From Streptomyces morookaense (GTDB taxonomy: Bacteria; Actinomycetota; Actinomycetes; Streptomycetales; Streptomycetaceae), in the NCBI RefSeq assembly GCF_013030945.1, contig NZ_JABBXF010000088.1, forward strand, positions 1-50,645: a stretch of DNA of 50,645 nt, in the 5' to 3' direction. Made by a program: the position numbers and the translations under genes. Below the pieces are notes generated by a model. That model was not told where the DNA came from. It was given only the letters and a program-made list of their open reading frames with translations, and did not search any database. Below, piece by piece: positions 8,243 to 17,689 of this stretch; the stretch's first letter is position 1; every line of letters begins with the position of its first letter.

Positions 8243-9298
8243 ATGTCCCCCACCCACCCTCCGGCCTGCCGCTCACGGCATTTCTCCCTGAGGGCCCTCA
8301 TCACGGCCCTCGTCGTGATCCTCGGTCTCGCCGTGGCACCACCATCGGGATTCGCGGCATCGCATCCGTCGCCCGCGCCCGAGAAAGCCACGCCTCACGT
8401 CGCCAAGCCCCGGTCCAAGACCGGCAACAGGGCGGGCAAGAAGGCTCCGGCGAATACCGACCTCATGACCTACCACGGCGGTCCGGTGGAGGCCGTACCC
8501 GCGGTGTACATCGTGTACTGGGGCTCCCAGTGGACCAATGCGGACGGGTCTCTCAACGACCCCAAGGGCGAAGTCGCCCTGCAGAAGAAGTTCTTCACCA
8601 ACCTCGTGGGGTCCGGCGACAACTGGAGCACCACGAACACGCAGTACTGCTGGGGACCCCCGGTCACGACCGGAGCGACCTCCTGCCCCGACTCCGCCAC
8701 GCATATCGAGCACCTCGACAGCGGACTGCTCGCCGGAACCTGGACCGATACCAGCGCGGCCGTACCGGCGAATCCGACGAGCGATGACATTGCGAACGAA
8801 GCCTTCAACGCGGCGGCGCACTTCGGTGTGAGCGGCGACGGCAACCAGTTCATCATCGACACACCCACCGGCGTCACACCCCAGGATTTCCCGAACAAGT
8901 ACTGCTCATGGCACTCGTCGCAGGAGTCGGCGGACGGCAACACCCTCGTCGTCTACACCAACTTCCCCTACATGCCGGACGCCGGTGCCCAATGCGGCGC
9001 CAATTGGATCGATCCCGGAACCACCGGCGTGGCCGGGGACACCGAGGGAGTGACCATCGTCGGGGGTCACGAGTACGCCGAAACACTCACCGACCCGGAA
9101 CCCATGAGCGGCTGGAGCACCGACAACGACACCACCGGCGGTGAGATCGGCGACAAGTGCATCTGGAACAACGGCGTTTCCGCCATCAAGTCCATCGGCG
9201 GCACGAACTTCGCCGTCCAACCGCTGTGGAGCAACAACTTCAACAACGGCAAGGGCGGTTGCGCCATCTACTACAACTCGCCCACCGATCAAGGCTGA
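8243..9298 (+). CDS. Secreted protein with HEYAE metal-site-like motif
   Basis: The protein has 351 residues from ATG 8243 with GCGAGGAAA upstream. Residues 1-37 form a signal peptide (HFSLRALITALVVILGLAVAPPSGFAA). A Lys/Pro-rich linker follows, and the mature domain starts near LMTYHGGPVEAVPAVYIVYWGSQW. The C-terminal half contains VTIVGGHEYAETLTDPEP (His276), then GWSTDND and GGEIGDKCIWN. The arrangement HExxE...TDP...GxxD...EIGDKC recalls EXORDIUM/phosphate-induced-like exoproteins and metalloprotease-like sites, but I do not claim proteolysis. It is common in streptomycetes and of unknown role. It is followed by a strong terminator. Confidence 0.7.
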   Translation: MSPTHPPACRSRHFSLRALITALVVILGLAVAPPSGFAASHPSPAPEKATPHVAKPRSKTGNRAGKKAPANTDLMTYHGGPVEAVPAVYIVYWGSQWTNADGSLNDPKGEVALQKKFFTNLVGSGDNWSTTNTQYCWGPPVTTGATSCPDSATHIEHLDSGLLAGTWTDTSAAVPANPTSDDIANEAFNAAAHFGVSGDGNQFIIDTPTGVTPQDFPNKYCSWHSSQESADGNTLVVYTNFPYMPDAGAQCGANWIDPGTTGVAGDTEGVTIVGGHEYAETLTDPEPMSGWSTDNDTTGGEIGDKCIWNNGVSAIKSIGGTNFAVQPLWSNNFNNGKGGCAIYYNSPTDQG

Positions 9299-9306
9299 TC
9301 CGGTAC

Positions 9307-9340
9307 CCGGGTGGGCGGGCCACATGGCCCGCCCACCCGG
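9307..9340 (+). terminator. Strong hairpin terminator
   Basis: A perfect 15-bp stem (CCGGGTGGGCGGGCC at 9307-9321, complement at 9326-9340) with loop ACAT begins 8 bp after the stop of the HEYAE exoprotein gene. Confidence 0.75.
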
Positions 9341-9383
9341 CGCATGCCCGCCGACCGGCAGCCACCGCAGAAAGGGCCGCCGC

Positions 9384-9800
9384 ATGCATCTTCGAGCTTC
9401 CGCCACCGCCCTCGCCCTGCTCCTTCTCGCCGGCTGCGGCAGCCACACCACGCAGACCGCCCGGCCGAGCCCCACGCCCCCGTGCCACAACCCCGACAAG
9501 GCCGTGCTGCCCCGCACCGCGGGAACGATCACCGAGGCGGACAACGGCGGGCGCATCTGCGTGGCGCACGGCCAGGAAATCGCCGTGTTCCTCGACGCGC
9601 ACACCAAGGACGCGCACCGACACTGGCAGCCGATCACGCTGCAGCCCGGTTCGGCCGTCACCCGTCACGACAATGGGATGGTGACCCCCACGGTCAGCAC
9701 GACCGTCGGCCTGTTCACCCCGGAGACACCCGGGGAGGTCCAGCTGACCAGCCACCGCGAGAGCGGCGAGACGTGGCGGGCGACCCTGGTCGTCCACTGA
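9384..9800 (+). CDS. Small putative lipoprotein
   Basis: The protein has 138 residues from ATG 9384 (MHLRASATALALLLLAGC), with GAAAGGG about 9 bases upstream. LLAGC is a lipobox with the lipidated Cys at residue 18, so the protein should be anchored to the outer face of the membrane. After a Thr/Pro linker the domain has alternating strands: GTITEADNGGRICVAHGQEIAVFL, HWQPITLQPGSAVT, TTVGLFTPETPGEVQLTSHR. This looks like a small beta-sandwich. No enzyme motif is seen and no specific family is recognised. Confidence 0.75.
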   Translation: MHLRASATALALLLLAGCGSHTTQTARPSPTPPCHNPDKAVLPRTAGTITEADNGGRICVAHGQEIAVFLDAHTKDAHRHWQPITLQPGSAVTRHDNGMVTPTVSTTVGLFTPETPGEVQLTSHRESGETWRATLVVH

Positions 9801-9879
9801 CTCGGTGCAGGCGATGCTGGCGATGCTGGTGATCCGCCCCCGGTATGACGTCCACGCGCACCGCAAGGGGCAGGGCGCC

Positions 9880-10536
9880 CTAATCCTGGGCCCGCTGCGT
9901 CAGCGGCGCATCCGTCCGGTCACCGAGGAACTCGTACCAGCGCCGCTGCAGGCACACATACCGGGTGTCCGCCTCGACCAGGCTCAGGAACGAGGCCACG
10001 GTCTCGCCGAGCCGGTCCTGCAGCCCGCTGTCGGACAACTGCCCGTCCTGGAGCGTCTCGTGCGCCTTGGCCAGGCTGAACATGTCGGGGTACACCCGCG
10101 TGCCGAGATGCTCCAGCGGGACCCGCAGCGCCCACAGCCCGCGGTTGCCGCCGACCATGGACGGGGAGGCCGAGGCCAGCAGGGCCTGCTTGTCCTTGAA
10201 CGGCTGCGGCCGGACCCGGGAGACCCAGTCGACGGCGTTCTTCAGCACCCCGGGCACCGAGGCGTTGTACTCCGGCGAGGAGATGACGAACGCGTCGCAG
10301 GCTTCCAGCCGTTCGCACAGCGCCCTGGCCCCCGGCGGGATGCCCTCGGCCGTCTCCACGTCGCCGTCGTAGAGCGGCATGGGGAAGTCCGCCAGCCGGG
10401 CCGCATCGGCCACGGCGCCCGTGTTCTCGACGAGGCGCGCGAGGAGCGCGGCGAGGCGGGTGTTGAGGGAATCGGCGCGCAGGGAGGCGCTCAGGACCAG
10501 GACCCGGATCGGGACGGGTGCCGCATCGTTGGCCAT
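9880..10536 (-). CDS. NADPH-dependent FMN reductase family protein
   Basis: A flavodoxin-like fold is evident. IRVLVLSASLRADSLNTRLA is the FMN phosphate loop, PLYDGDVE is a typical second motif, and FVISSPEYNASVPGVLKNAVDWVSR is the hallmark of the family. Length (218 residues) is normal. I used ATG 10534-10536 (MANDAAPVP); a start at 10548 (MMGLMAND) is equally possible because neither has a clear ribosome site. It reduces FMN or quinones with NADPH in the cytosol. It lies 64 bp downstream of the esterase gene on the same strand, so co-transcription is possible. Confidence 0.88.
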   Translation of the reverse strand: MANDAAPVPIRVLVLSASLRADSLNTRLAALLARLVENTGAVADAARLADFPMPLYDGDVETAEGIPPGARALCERLEACDAFVISSPEYNASVPGVLKNAVDWVSRVRPQPFKDKQALLASASPSMVGGNRGLWALRVPLEHLGTRVYPDMFSLAKAHETLQDGQLSDSGLQDRLGETVASFLSLVEADTRYVCLQRRWYEFLGDRTDAPLTQRAQD

Positions 10537-10600
10537 GAGGCCCATCATGGCGGCGCCGGGGGCGCACGGCGACCCGGCGGGCGCCGGTCCGGTGAGCCCC

Positions 10601-11683
10601 TCACCCGTGTGGGACCGGTCCCTCCATGTGCGCGCTGATCCACTGGATGGGCCCCTCCCCCATGCTGGGCACGTATGTCCGCGCGTTGTGCGAGCCGTTG
10701 GGTATCTCGCGCAGCATGGTGTGGACGGGGCCCCTGTTGCCGTAGGTGGCGATGAACTGCTTCACGTCCGCCATCGCCTTCTTCTCCTTCGTACCGACCT
10801 GGAAGGCGATGTAGACGTCCGGCCCGCCGCGGGCGATCAGGTCCTGCGCCAGCACCTGCGGATTGTTCTGCTGCCGCTCCTGCTCGTGGCCGGCCCACAG
10901 CCGGGAGTCGGGCACGATGTCCGGGCCGGAGGCGATGACGGCCTTGAACTTGTCCGGCTTCTGCAGCACGGACTTCAGCCCCGCGAAACCGCCGGTGGAC
11001 GAGCCCATGAAGCACCAGCCGTCACGGGCCTTCAGCGTACGGAAGTTGGCCTTGACCAGGTCGGGGACGTCCTCGGTGAGCCAGGTGCCCATTTTCGGCT
11101 GGCCGGGGATGTCGCTGGCGTCGTAGTACACGCCCTTGCTCTCGGGGACCGGGTTCAGCACGGGCATGACCACGAGGAACGGAAGGCTCTTGCCTTCCTC
11201 CGCCCAGGCGGTGATGGACGACTGCAGATGCAGATCGGTGCCCATCCAGTAGTTCTTCGGGAACCCCGCGCCCCCGGGCAGGGCGATCATCACGGGGAAG
11301 CCGCTCTTCGCGTACGCCGGGTCGTCGTACTGCTTGGGGGCCCACACCCACACCGGGCCGGTGAAGCCCGACTTGGCGCCGTGCAGGGTCGTCACGGCGA
11401 TCTTCGTGCCGTCGTCCAGAGTGCTCTCGACCCGGAAGTCCGCCTCGGGCCCGGTGGGCATCAGCGTCCGGGTGTCACCGGCCTGCGTGGCCTGCCCGCC
11501 GCCGGGCTTCCTGTTGAACCGGATGGATTCGCCCTTGTCCGAGAACACACCGAAGTGGTCGAGCACCGGCCAGGCTATGAGCCCGAGAACCACCAGGGAG
11601 GCCAGCACCACGCACCACTTCTTGACGCGTGATATTCGATCACGCGCCTTCGATCGGTGAGTGCTGCCGGGTGAATAGGACAT
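10601..11683 (-). CDS. Membrane-anchored alpha/beta-hydrolase esterase
   Basis: The protein has 360 residues from ATG 11681-11683 (MSYSPGSTHRSKARDRIS), with TTGGAG upstream. One N-terminal membrane helix (WCVVLASLVVLGLIAWPVL, about residues 25-43) would place the rest outside the cell. The catalytic part resembles the putative esterase (antigen-85/esterase D) family: PVMIALPGGAGFPKNYW, FLVVMPVLNPVP, nucleophile in WCFMGSSTGGFAGL, a probable acid in the GPDVYIAFQVG region, and His in EIPNGSHNARTY. The substrate is unknown; mycolyl-type transfer is not implied. It is divergent from the PoxB-like gene. Confidence 0.85.
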   Translation of the reverse strand: MSYSPGSTHRSKARDRISRVKKWCVVLASLVVLGLIAWPVLDHFGVFSDKGESIRFNRKPGGGQATQAGDTRTLMPTGPEADFRVESTLDDGTKIAVTTLHGAKSGFTGPVWVWAPKQYDDPAYAKSGFPVMIALPGGAGFPKNYWMGTDLHLQSSITAWAEEGKSLPFLVVMPVLNPVPESKGVYYDASDIPGQPKMGTWLTEDVPDLVKANFRTLKARDGWCFMGSSTGGFAGLKSVLQKPDKFKAVIASGPDIVPDSRLWAGHEQERQQNNPQVLAQDLIARGGPDVYIAFQVGTKEKKAMADVKQFIATYGNRGPVHTMLREIPNGSHNARTYVPSMGEGPIQWISAHMEGPVPHG

Positions 11684-11839
11684 CGCAATCTCCAAGGGAA
11701 TTCTCGCCTCCGGCCCCCTGCGATGCGCAGGGGGATGGGCCGTCCGGGTGACGGCCGGACGCCCCGCGGGCCGATGGCACGGCAGCGCGTTCCATGGGTT
11801 GATGGGGGAAGGAGACGGCCACGGAGGGCAGGTGCGCAC

Positions 11840-13582
11840 ATGGCGAAGCAGACGGTCGCCGAACAGTTCGTGGACATCCTGGTACGCGCCGGGGTGCAGC
11901 GGCTCTACGGGGTGGTCGGCGACAGCCTCAACCCCGTCGTCGACGCCGTGCGCCGGCACCGCGGCATCGAGTGGGTCCAGGTCCGCCACGAGGAGACCGC
12001 CGCCTTCGCCGCGGGCGCCGAGGCCCAGCTGACCGGCACGCTCGCCGCGTGCGCGGGCTCGTGCGGCCCGGGCAACCTGCATCTGATCAACGGGCTGTAC
12101 GACGCGCACCGTTCGATGGCCCCGGTCCTCGCGCTCGCCTCGCACATCCCCAGCAGCGAGATCGGCACCGGGTTCTTCCAGGAGACGCACCCCGACCGGC
12201 TCTTCCAGGAGTGCAGCCACTACAGCGAACTCGTCTCCAGCCCGCGCCAGATGCCCCGGGTGCTGCAGACCGGCATCCAGCACGCGGTCGGTCAGGGCGG
12301 CGTGAGCGTCATCGCGCTGCCCGGCGACATCGCCGCCGAGCAGGCCCCCGAACGCACCGCCGAGCACGCGCTGGTCACCAGCCGCCCCTCGGTACGGCCC
12401 GGCGACGCGGAGATCGCCGCCCTGGCCCGCATGGTCGACGAGGCGGACAAGGTGACCCTCTTCTGCGGCAGCGGCACCGCGGGCGCCCACGACGAGGTGA
12501 TGGCCTTCGCGGAACGCGTGAAGTCCCCCGTCGGGCACGCCCTGCGCGGCAAGGAGTGGATCCAGTACGACAACCCCTACGACGTGGGCATGAGCGGCCT
12601 GCTCGGATACGGCGCGGCCTACGAGGCCACCCACGAGTGCGACCTGCTGCTCCTGCTGGGCACCGACTTCCCGTACAACGCCTTCCTCCCCCACGACGTG
12701 CGGATCGCACAGGTCGACGTGCGGCCCGAGCACCTGGGCCGGCGCGTCAAGCTCGACCTCGCCGTGTGGGGCGACGTGCGCGAGACGCTGCGCTGCCTGA
12801 CGCCGCAGGTCCGGCCCAAGACGGACCGGAAGTTCCTCGACCGGATGCTCAGGAAGCATGCCGACGCCCTCGAAGGCGTCATGAAGGCCTACACGCGCAA
12901 GGTCGAGAAACACACGCCGGTCCACCCCGAGTACGTGGCCTCCGTGCTGGACGAAGAGGCCGACGACGACGCCGTGTTCACCGTCGACACCGGCATGAAC
13001 AACGTATGGGCCGCCCGCTATCTCACCCCCAACGGCCGCCGCCGCGTGATCGGTTCCTTCACGCACGGTTCGATGGCCAACGCCCTCCCGCAGGCCATCG
13101 GCGCCCAGCTGCTCGACCGCCGCCGCCAGGTCGTCTCGATGTCCGGCGACGGCGGGTTCACGATGCTGATGGGCGACTTCCTCACCCTCGTCCAGTACGA
13201 CCTGCCGGTCAAAGTGGTGCTGTTCAACAACTCCTCGCTGGGCATGGTCGAACTGGAGATGCTGGTGAGCGGCCTCCCCTCCCACGGAACCGCCAACCAC
13301 AACCCGGACTTCGCCGCCATCGCCCGGGCGGCGGGCGCGTTCGGCGTGCGGGTGGAGAAGCCCAAGCAGGTGCGCAGCGCACTCCGTGACGCCTTCCGGC
13401 ACAAGGGCCCGGCGCTCGTGGACGTCGTCACGGATCCCAACGCCCTGTCCATCCCCCCGAAGATCACGGCGGAGATGGTGGGCGGGTTCGCGGTGTCCGC
13501 GGGGAAGATCGTCCTGGACGGCGGGGTCGGCCGCATGCTCCAGATGGCCCGCTCCAACCTGCGCAACGTGCCCCGGCCGTGA
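11840..13582 (+). CDS. poxB: Pyruvate dehydrogenase (quinone)/pyruvate oxidase-like TPP enzyme
   Basis: The protein has 580 residues from ATG 11840 (MAKQTVAEQFVDILV), with GGAGGGCAG upstream. All three domains of the PoxB/acetolactate-synthase fold are visible: an N-terminal pyrimidine-binding domain with the catalytic Glu (VRHEETAAFAAGAEA), a central domain (KVTLFCGSGTAGA), and the TPP-binding signature MSGDGGFTMLMGD ... VVLFNNSS. LINGLYDAHRS and the C-terminal FAVSAGKIVLDGGVGRMLQM match the ubiquinone-dependent pyruvate dehydrogenase branch, whose amphipathic C-terminus touches the membrane. It would oxidise pyruvate to acetate and CO2. It stands alone. Confidence 0.88.
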   Translation: MAKQTVAEQFVDILVRAGVQRLYGVVGDSLNPVVDAVRRHRGIEWVQVRHEETAAFAAGAEAQLTGTLAACAGSCGPGNLHLINGLYDAHRSMAPVLALASHIPSSEIGTGFFQETHPDRLFQECSHYSELVSSPRQMPRVLQTGIQHAVGQGGVSVIALPGDIAAEQAPERTAEHALVTSRPSVRPGDAEIAALARMVDEADKVTLFCGSGTAGAHDEVMAFAERVKSPVGHALRGKEWIQYDNPYDVGMSGLLGYGAAYEATHECDLLLLLGTDFPYNAFLPHDVRIAQVDVRPEHLGRRVKLDLAVWGDVRETLRCLTPQVRPKTDRKFLDRMLRKHADALEGVMKAYTRKVEKHTPVHPEYVASVLDEEADDDAVFTVDTGMNNVWAARYLTPNGRRRVIGSFTHGSMANALPQAIGAQLLDRRRQVVSMSGDGGFTMLMGDFLTLVQYDLPVKVVLFNNSSLGMVELEMLVSGLPSHGTANHNPDFAAIARAAGAFGVRVEKPKQVRSALRDAFRHKGPALVDVVTDPNALSIPPKITAEMVGGFAVSAGKIVLDGGVGRMLQMARSNLRNVPRP

Positions 13583-13651
13583 GCCGGGCCCACTGGCTCA
13601 TCTTCCTCAACCACTGGTCATTCGAGGGCCGTTGCTGCACACTGCCCCCTC

Positions 13652-15892
13652 GTGATACGCCTGTCGAGGTCGACCACAGCACGCGCGGCCGCCGTCACGC
13701 TCGCGGCCCTCACCGCCTTCCTGGCCCCCGCCGCCCCGGTCGCCGCGGGCCCCGCCCGCGGACCGCTGCGCGGCCCCGCCGCTCCCGCCGAGTTCAGCTA
13801 CCTGCAGAAGGCGCTGCCCGGCAGGCCGTTGCCCCGCCACGCCTTCGAGCGGGCCGCGGCGGAGGCCGCCGCGCTGCCGGCCGTCCCCGGCCGCTGGCAG
13901 CCGCTCGGTCCGACGAACATCGGCGGGCGGGTCGTCTCCCTCGCCCTCGACCCGCAGCGCGCGGACACCCTGTACGCAGCGGCCGCCAGCGGCGGGCTGT
14001 GGCGCTCGGACGACGCGGGCCGCACCTTCCGCCCCGCCTGGCCGGACAGCGCCACGCAGGCCATGGGCGCGGTCGCGGCCTCCCCCGACGGCATGCTGTA
14101 CGCGGGCACCGGAGAGCCCAACCCGGGCGGTGGGAGCGTCACTTACGAGGGCACCGGGGTCTACCGGTCGGCCGACCGCGGCCGCACCTGGCGGCCGGCG
14201 GGCCTGCGCGACTCCGGGACGATCGGTGCCCTCGCCGTGGACCCCCGCTCCCCGCACCGGATCCTGGCCGCGGCAACCGGCTCGCTCTACTCCCCCGGCG
14301 GCGACCGCGGCGTGTATCTGTCCGCCGACTCCGGCTCCTCCTGGCGGCGCGTGCTCGACGTGCCGGGCCCGTTCACCGGCGCCGTCGACGTGCAGTTCGA
14401 CCCGGCCGTACCGCAGCGCGTCTACGCGGTGCTGTGGGACCACCGCCGCGAACCCGACAAACGCACCTACGGCGGTGCCGGTTCGGGGGTCTACCGCTCC
14501 GACGACGCCGGGGCCCACTGGAGGCGGCTGGGCGGCGGGCTGCCCGCGCCCGGCCCGGACACCGGCCGCATCGGGCTCGGCGTCGCCGCCTCGGAGCCGG
14601 GCCGGCTGTACGCGCTCGTGGGCGGCGCGGCGGGCGGCTTCGCCGGGTTCTACACCTCCGCCGACGCCGGTGACAGCTGGTCGAGGCTGCCCGACGACGC
14701 ACGGCTCAAACAGTCGCAGAGCAGCTATTCGTGGTGGTTCGGCAAGGTCTGGGCCGACCCGCGGGACGCCCGGCACCTGCACGCGGCCGGGGTCGGCCTG
14801 ATGACCTCGGCCGACGGCGGTGCCACGTGGACGGACGACCACGACGCCGTCCACTCCGACCAGCACGCCATGGTCTGGGACCCGCGCCGCCCCGGCCGCG
14901 TCTATCTCGGCAACGACGGCGGGGTCTACCGCTCGGACGGCGGCGGGGACGGCGGCTGGAGCAAGGCCGTGTACGAGCCGTGGACGCAGTTCTACAGCGT
15001 GGCCACGACGCCGCAGGACCCCGGCAGGATCTCGGGCGGTGCCCAGGACAACGGCTCGGTGCGGTCCTGGGGCGGCACACGGTTCAACACCTACTTCGGC
15101 GGCGACGGTCTGCAGAACCTCATCGACCCGACCGACAAGAACCGCGTCTACGCCTGCTATCAGTACGGCAGTTGTGCCCGGTCCACCGACGGCGGCGCGA
15201 CGATGACGTCCTTCGACTCCGCCACCACCGCGGACCGCCGCAACTGGTTCACACCGGTGCAGTTCGACCCGGTCGACCCGCGCGTCCTGTACTACGGCGG
15301 CAACCGACTCAACCGCTCGGCCGACGGCGGGGCGACCTGGGAGCCGATCAGCCCGGACCTGACCGGCGGCCCCGGCCGCGACACCTACCCGTACGGCACG
15401 ATCACCACGGTCGCGGCGGCACGCGACGGCGCCACCGTGTGGGCGGGCACCGACGACGGACGCCTCTGGGTGACCCGCGACCTGGGCCGGCACTGGTCCA
15501 ACGTCCTCGACGGGCAGCCGTGGGTGACCCGCGTGACCGCCGACCCCCGCAACCCCGCAGGGGCCTGGGTCGCACTCTCCGGCTACCGCTCCGGCTCGCC
15601 CCTGCCCCACCTGCTGCACACCGCCGATGCCGGCCGCACCTGGACCGACCTGTCCGGGAACCTGCCCCAGGCCCCGGTCGACGACGTGCTGAGCGGGGAC
15701 GACGGCAGGCTCTACGCGGCCACCGACCAAGGGGTGTTCATGCGCACGGTCCGCGGCTGGCACCGCCTCGGCTCCGGCCTCCCGCTGGTCCCCGTGTCGG
15801 GCCTCGCGTACGACCACGCCGCCCACCGGCTGGTGGCCGCCACCTTCGGGCGCGGCTTCTATGCCATCCGCGTCCCATCGGACACGCCCTAG
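13652..15892 (+). CDS. Secreted BNR/sortilin-type repeat beta-propeller protein
   Basis: The protein has 746 residues from GTG 13652. There is no strong ribosome site close to it, so this start is less certain. The N-terminus is a signal peptide (TLAALTAFLAPAAPVAAGP). At least seven Asp-box repeats of the form S-x-D-x-G-x-x-W follow, for example WRSDDAGRTF, YRSADRGRTW, YRSDDAGAHW, MTSADGGATW, NRSADGGATW and HTADAGRTW. These build one or two beta-propellers like sialidase, sortilin or GH74 folds. I see no clear pair of catalytic Asp that would make it a GH74 enzyme. Probably an exported hydrolase or binding protein. Confidence 0.85.
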   Translation: MIRLSRSTTARAAAVTLAALTAFLAPAAPVAAGPARGPLRGPAAPAEFSYLQKALPGRPLPRHAFERAAAEAAALPAVPGRWQPLGPTNIGGRVVSLALDPQRADTLYAAAASGGLWRSDDAGRTFRPAWPDSATQAMGAVAASPDGMLYAGTGEPNPGGGSVTYEGTGVYRSADRGRTWRPAGLRDSGTIGALAVDPRSPHRILAAATGSLYSPGGDRGVYLSADSGSSWRRVLDVPGPFTGAVDVQFDPAVPQRVYAVLWDHRREPDKRTYGGAGSGVYRSDDAGAHWRRLGGGLPAPGPDTGRIGLGVAASEPGRLYALVGGAAGGFAGFYTSADAGDSWSRLPDDARLKQSQSSYSWWFGKVWADPRDARHLHAAGVGLMTSADGGATWTDDHDAVHSDQHAMVWDPRRPGRVYLGNDGGVYRSDGGGDGGWSKAVYEPWTQFYSVATTPQDPGRISGGAQDNGSVRSWGGTRFNTYFGGDGLQNLIDPTDKNRVYACYQYGSCARSTDGGATMTSFDSATTADRRNWFTPVQFDPVDPRVLYYGGNRLNRSADGGATWEPISPDLTGGPGRDTYPYGTITTVAAARDGATVWAGTDDGRLWVTRDLGRHWSNVLDGQPWVTRVTADPRNPAGAWVALSGYRSGSPLPHLLHTADAGRTWTDLSGNLPQAPVDDVLSGDDGRLYAATDQGVFMRTVRGWHRLGSGLPLVPVSGLAYDHAAHRLVAATFGRGFYAIRVPSDTP

Positions 15893-16079
15893 CGCCACCC
15901 CCACGGAGATGATCTTCCGGAGATCTCGCTCACACCGCCCCGCCGCACCCCGGTGATAGAAAAGGGACCGTCGCGCCGGACCGGCCAGGGAGATCGACGG
16001 TACGTCAGCAGTGCAGTGCCGTCCGGCACGACCGCGGCCGGACCGGGGCGCCGTCCCCGCCCCCGCAGCAAGAGAGCAC

Positions 16080-17339
16080 ATGAACACTCAGCACACCGCA
16101 ACCGCCTGCCCGTTCGCCCTCGACCCGGCCGCGTCCGACATCCACGGCGAGGCGGCCCGGCTGCGCGCCCTCGGGCCCGCGGCGCGCGTCGAGCTGCCCG
16201 GTGGTGTACAGGCCTGGTCGGTGACCGACCCCGCCCTCGCCAAGCAGCTGCTCACCGACGCCCGCGTCTCCAAGGACGCCCACCGGCACTGGCCCGCCTA
16301 CATCGACGGCGAGATCCCCGAGACGTGGCCACTGCGCATCTGGGTGGACGTGCGCAACGCGCTCACCGCCTACGGCGACGAGCACACCCGGTTGCGCCGC
16401 CTGATCGGCACCGCTTTCGGACCGCGCCGCGTACGGGCCCTCGCCCCGGCCATCGAGGAGATCACCGCCGAACTCCTGGACGCGCTCGCCCCGGACGAGG
16501 AGGGCGTGACCGACCTGCGCGCCGGGTTCGCCTGGCTGCTGCCGCTGCGCGTCGTCAACACCCTGCTCGGCGTGCCCGATGTGATGCACGACGCCTTCCG
16601 TGCAGCGGTCGGCAGCCTCTTCGACACCGGCGCCTCCGAGGAGGAGGCGGTGGCCAACGCGCAGGCGGTGTACGGGCTGCTGACCGAGCTCGTCGCCGTC
16701 AAGCGGGAGACCCCGGGCGACGACGTGACGAGCGTGCTCATCGAGGCGCGCGACGACGAGACCGGCACCCGGCTGAGCGAACAGGAGCTTCTCGACAGCC
16801 TGTTGCTGCTCATCGGTGCCGGGCACGAGACGACCGTCAACCTCCTCGACCACGCGGTCGTCAACCTGCTCACCCACCCCGGCCAGCTGGCCCTGGTCCG
16901 CGAGGGGCGGGCCGGCTGGGCGGATGTCATCGAGGAGACGCTGCGGCACCAGGCGCCGGTGGCGACCATCCTGCCGCGCTTCGCGGTCGAGGACATCCCC
17001 CTCCCGGAGTCCGGCGTGACCATCCGCCGGGGCGAGATGATCGTCGTGAACTTCGCCGCCATCGGGCGGGACCCGGGCGTGCACGGCGCGGACGCCGACC
17101 GCTTCGACATCGTCCGGCCGGGCCGCCGCGAGCACCTGTCCTTCGGCCACGGCACGCACTACTGCCTGGGCGCGGAACTGGCCCGGCTGGAGGCCCGGAT
17201 CGCCCTGCCGGCGCTCTTCGAGCGGTTCCCGGACCTGGCGCTCGCGGTGCCGGCGGAGGAGCTGCGGCCGCTGGAGTCGTTCATCTCCAACGGCCACCGC
17301 ACGCTGCCGGTCCGCACGGCCGGGGCGGTCAGGGGCTGA
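16080..17339 (+). CDS. Cytochrome P450 (CYP107/105-like class I)
   Basis: The protein has 419 residues from ATG 16080 (MNTQHTATACPFALDP), with AAGAGAG upstream. Motifs: C-helix HTRLRRLIGTAFGPRRV, I-helix LLLIGAGHETTVNLLDHAV, ExxR (EETLR), and haem loop FGHGTHYCLGAELARLE with Cys362. This is the soluble streptomycete type that uses a separate ferredoxin. None is encoded next to it. The substrate is unknown; family members hydroxylate polyketides, terpenes or drugs. Its last 11 bp overlap the end of the convergent gene at 17329. Confidence 0.93.
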   Translation: MNTQHTATACPFALDPAASDIHGEAARLRALGPAARVELPGGVQAWSVTDPALAKQLLTDARVSKDAHRHWPAYIDGEIPETWPLRIWVDVRNALTAYGDEHTRLRRLIGTAFGPRRVRALAPAIEEITAELLDALAPDEEGVTDLRAGFAWLLPLRVVNTLLGVPDVMHDAFRAAVGSLFDTGASEEEAVANAQAVYGLLTELVAVKRETPGDDVTSVLIEARDDETGTRLSEQELLDSLLLLIGAGHETTVNLLDHAVVNLLTHPGQLALVREGRAGWADVIEETLRHQAPVATILPRFAVEDIPLPESGVTIRRGEMIVVNFAAIGRDPGVHGADADRFDIVRPGRREHLSFGHGTHYCLGAELARLEARIALPALFERFPDLALAVPAEELRPLESFISNGHRTLPVRTAGAVRG

Positions 17340-17568
17340 CCGCGTCGAAGCCGTAGCGCAGCGGCTCGGCGGTGACCCGCAGGTCGCGGCGGTAGACGTA
17401 CAGCGCCGCGACCTGCACGGCGGGGCCGGTGGCCGGCGGGTTCTCGACGGCGCACGGCCGGGTGACCTGGACGACACCGGGCCGGTCCGCCACCCGGATC
17501 CGCAGGCCGTCGGCGGGCCCGCCGTCGAGGACCGCCGTCTCCCACACCGTCACACCGTCCTGAGTCAT
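17329..17568 (-). CDS. Small conserved hypothetical protein
   Basis: The protein has 79 residues from ATG 17566-17568 (MTQDGVTVWETAVLDGGPADG); GTG at 17575-17577 would add three residues. Ribosome-site support is weak for both. It reads as a compact beta-rich domain: VWETAVLDGGPADGLRIRVADRPGVVQV, ALYVYRRDLRVTAEPLRYGFD. I recall similar short proteins in streptomycetes without known function. It overlaps the 3' end of the P450 gene tail to tail. Confidence 0.7.
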   Translation of the reverse strand: MTQDGVTVWETAVLDGGPADGLRIRVADRPGVVQVTRPCAVENPPATGPAVQVAALYVYRRDLRVTAEPLRYGFDAVSP

Positions 17569-17587
17569 GATCGACACCGTACTTCAG

Positions 17588-17606
17588 CACTTACGCAAGT
17601 GAGCAA
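17588..17606. promoter_or_regulatory. Operator-like motif, copy 1
   Basis: CACTTACGCAAGTGAGCAA contains the near-palindrome ACTT-RCGC-AAGT. It lies just upstream of the 17329-17568 gene start and about 85 bp before the GlsB-like gene. A close relative (15 of 19 positions the same) lies at 27408-27426, which suggests a shared regulator. Confidence 0.4.
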
Positions 17607-17689
17607 TCGCCGTACATGCAACCCCAGGGGCCGGGCATGCGTCCGTGAACAGTACAGACGTAGCACCGACAGAAGGCAGGACCATCACC

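Noticed and set aside
10601..13402. 933-codon minus frame joining the esterase to sequence antisense to poxB
   Set aside because: Only the part after ATG 11681-11683 has a ribosome site and hydrolase motifs; the rest is a shadow of the TPP enzyme.
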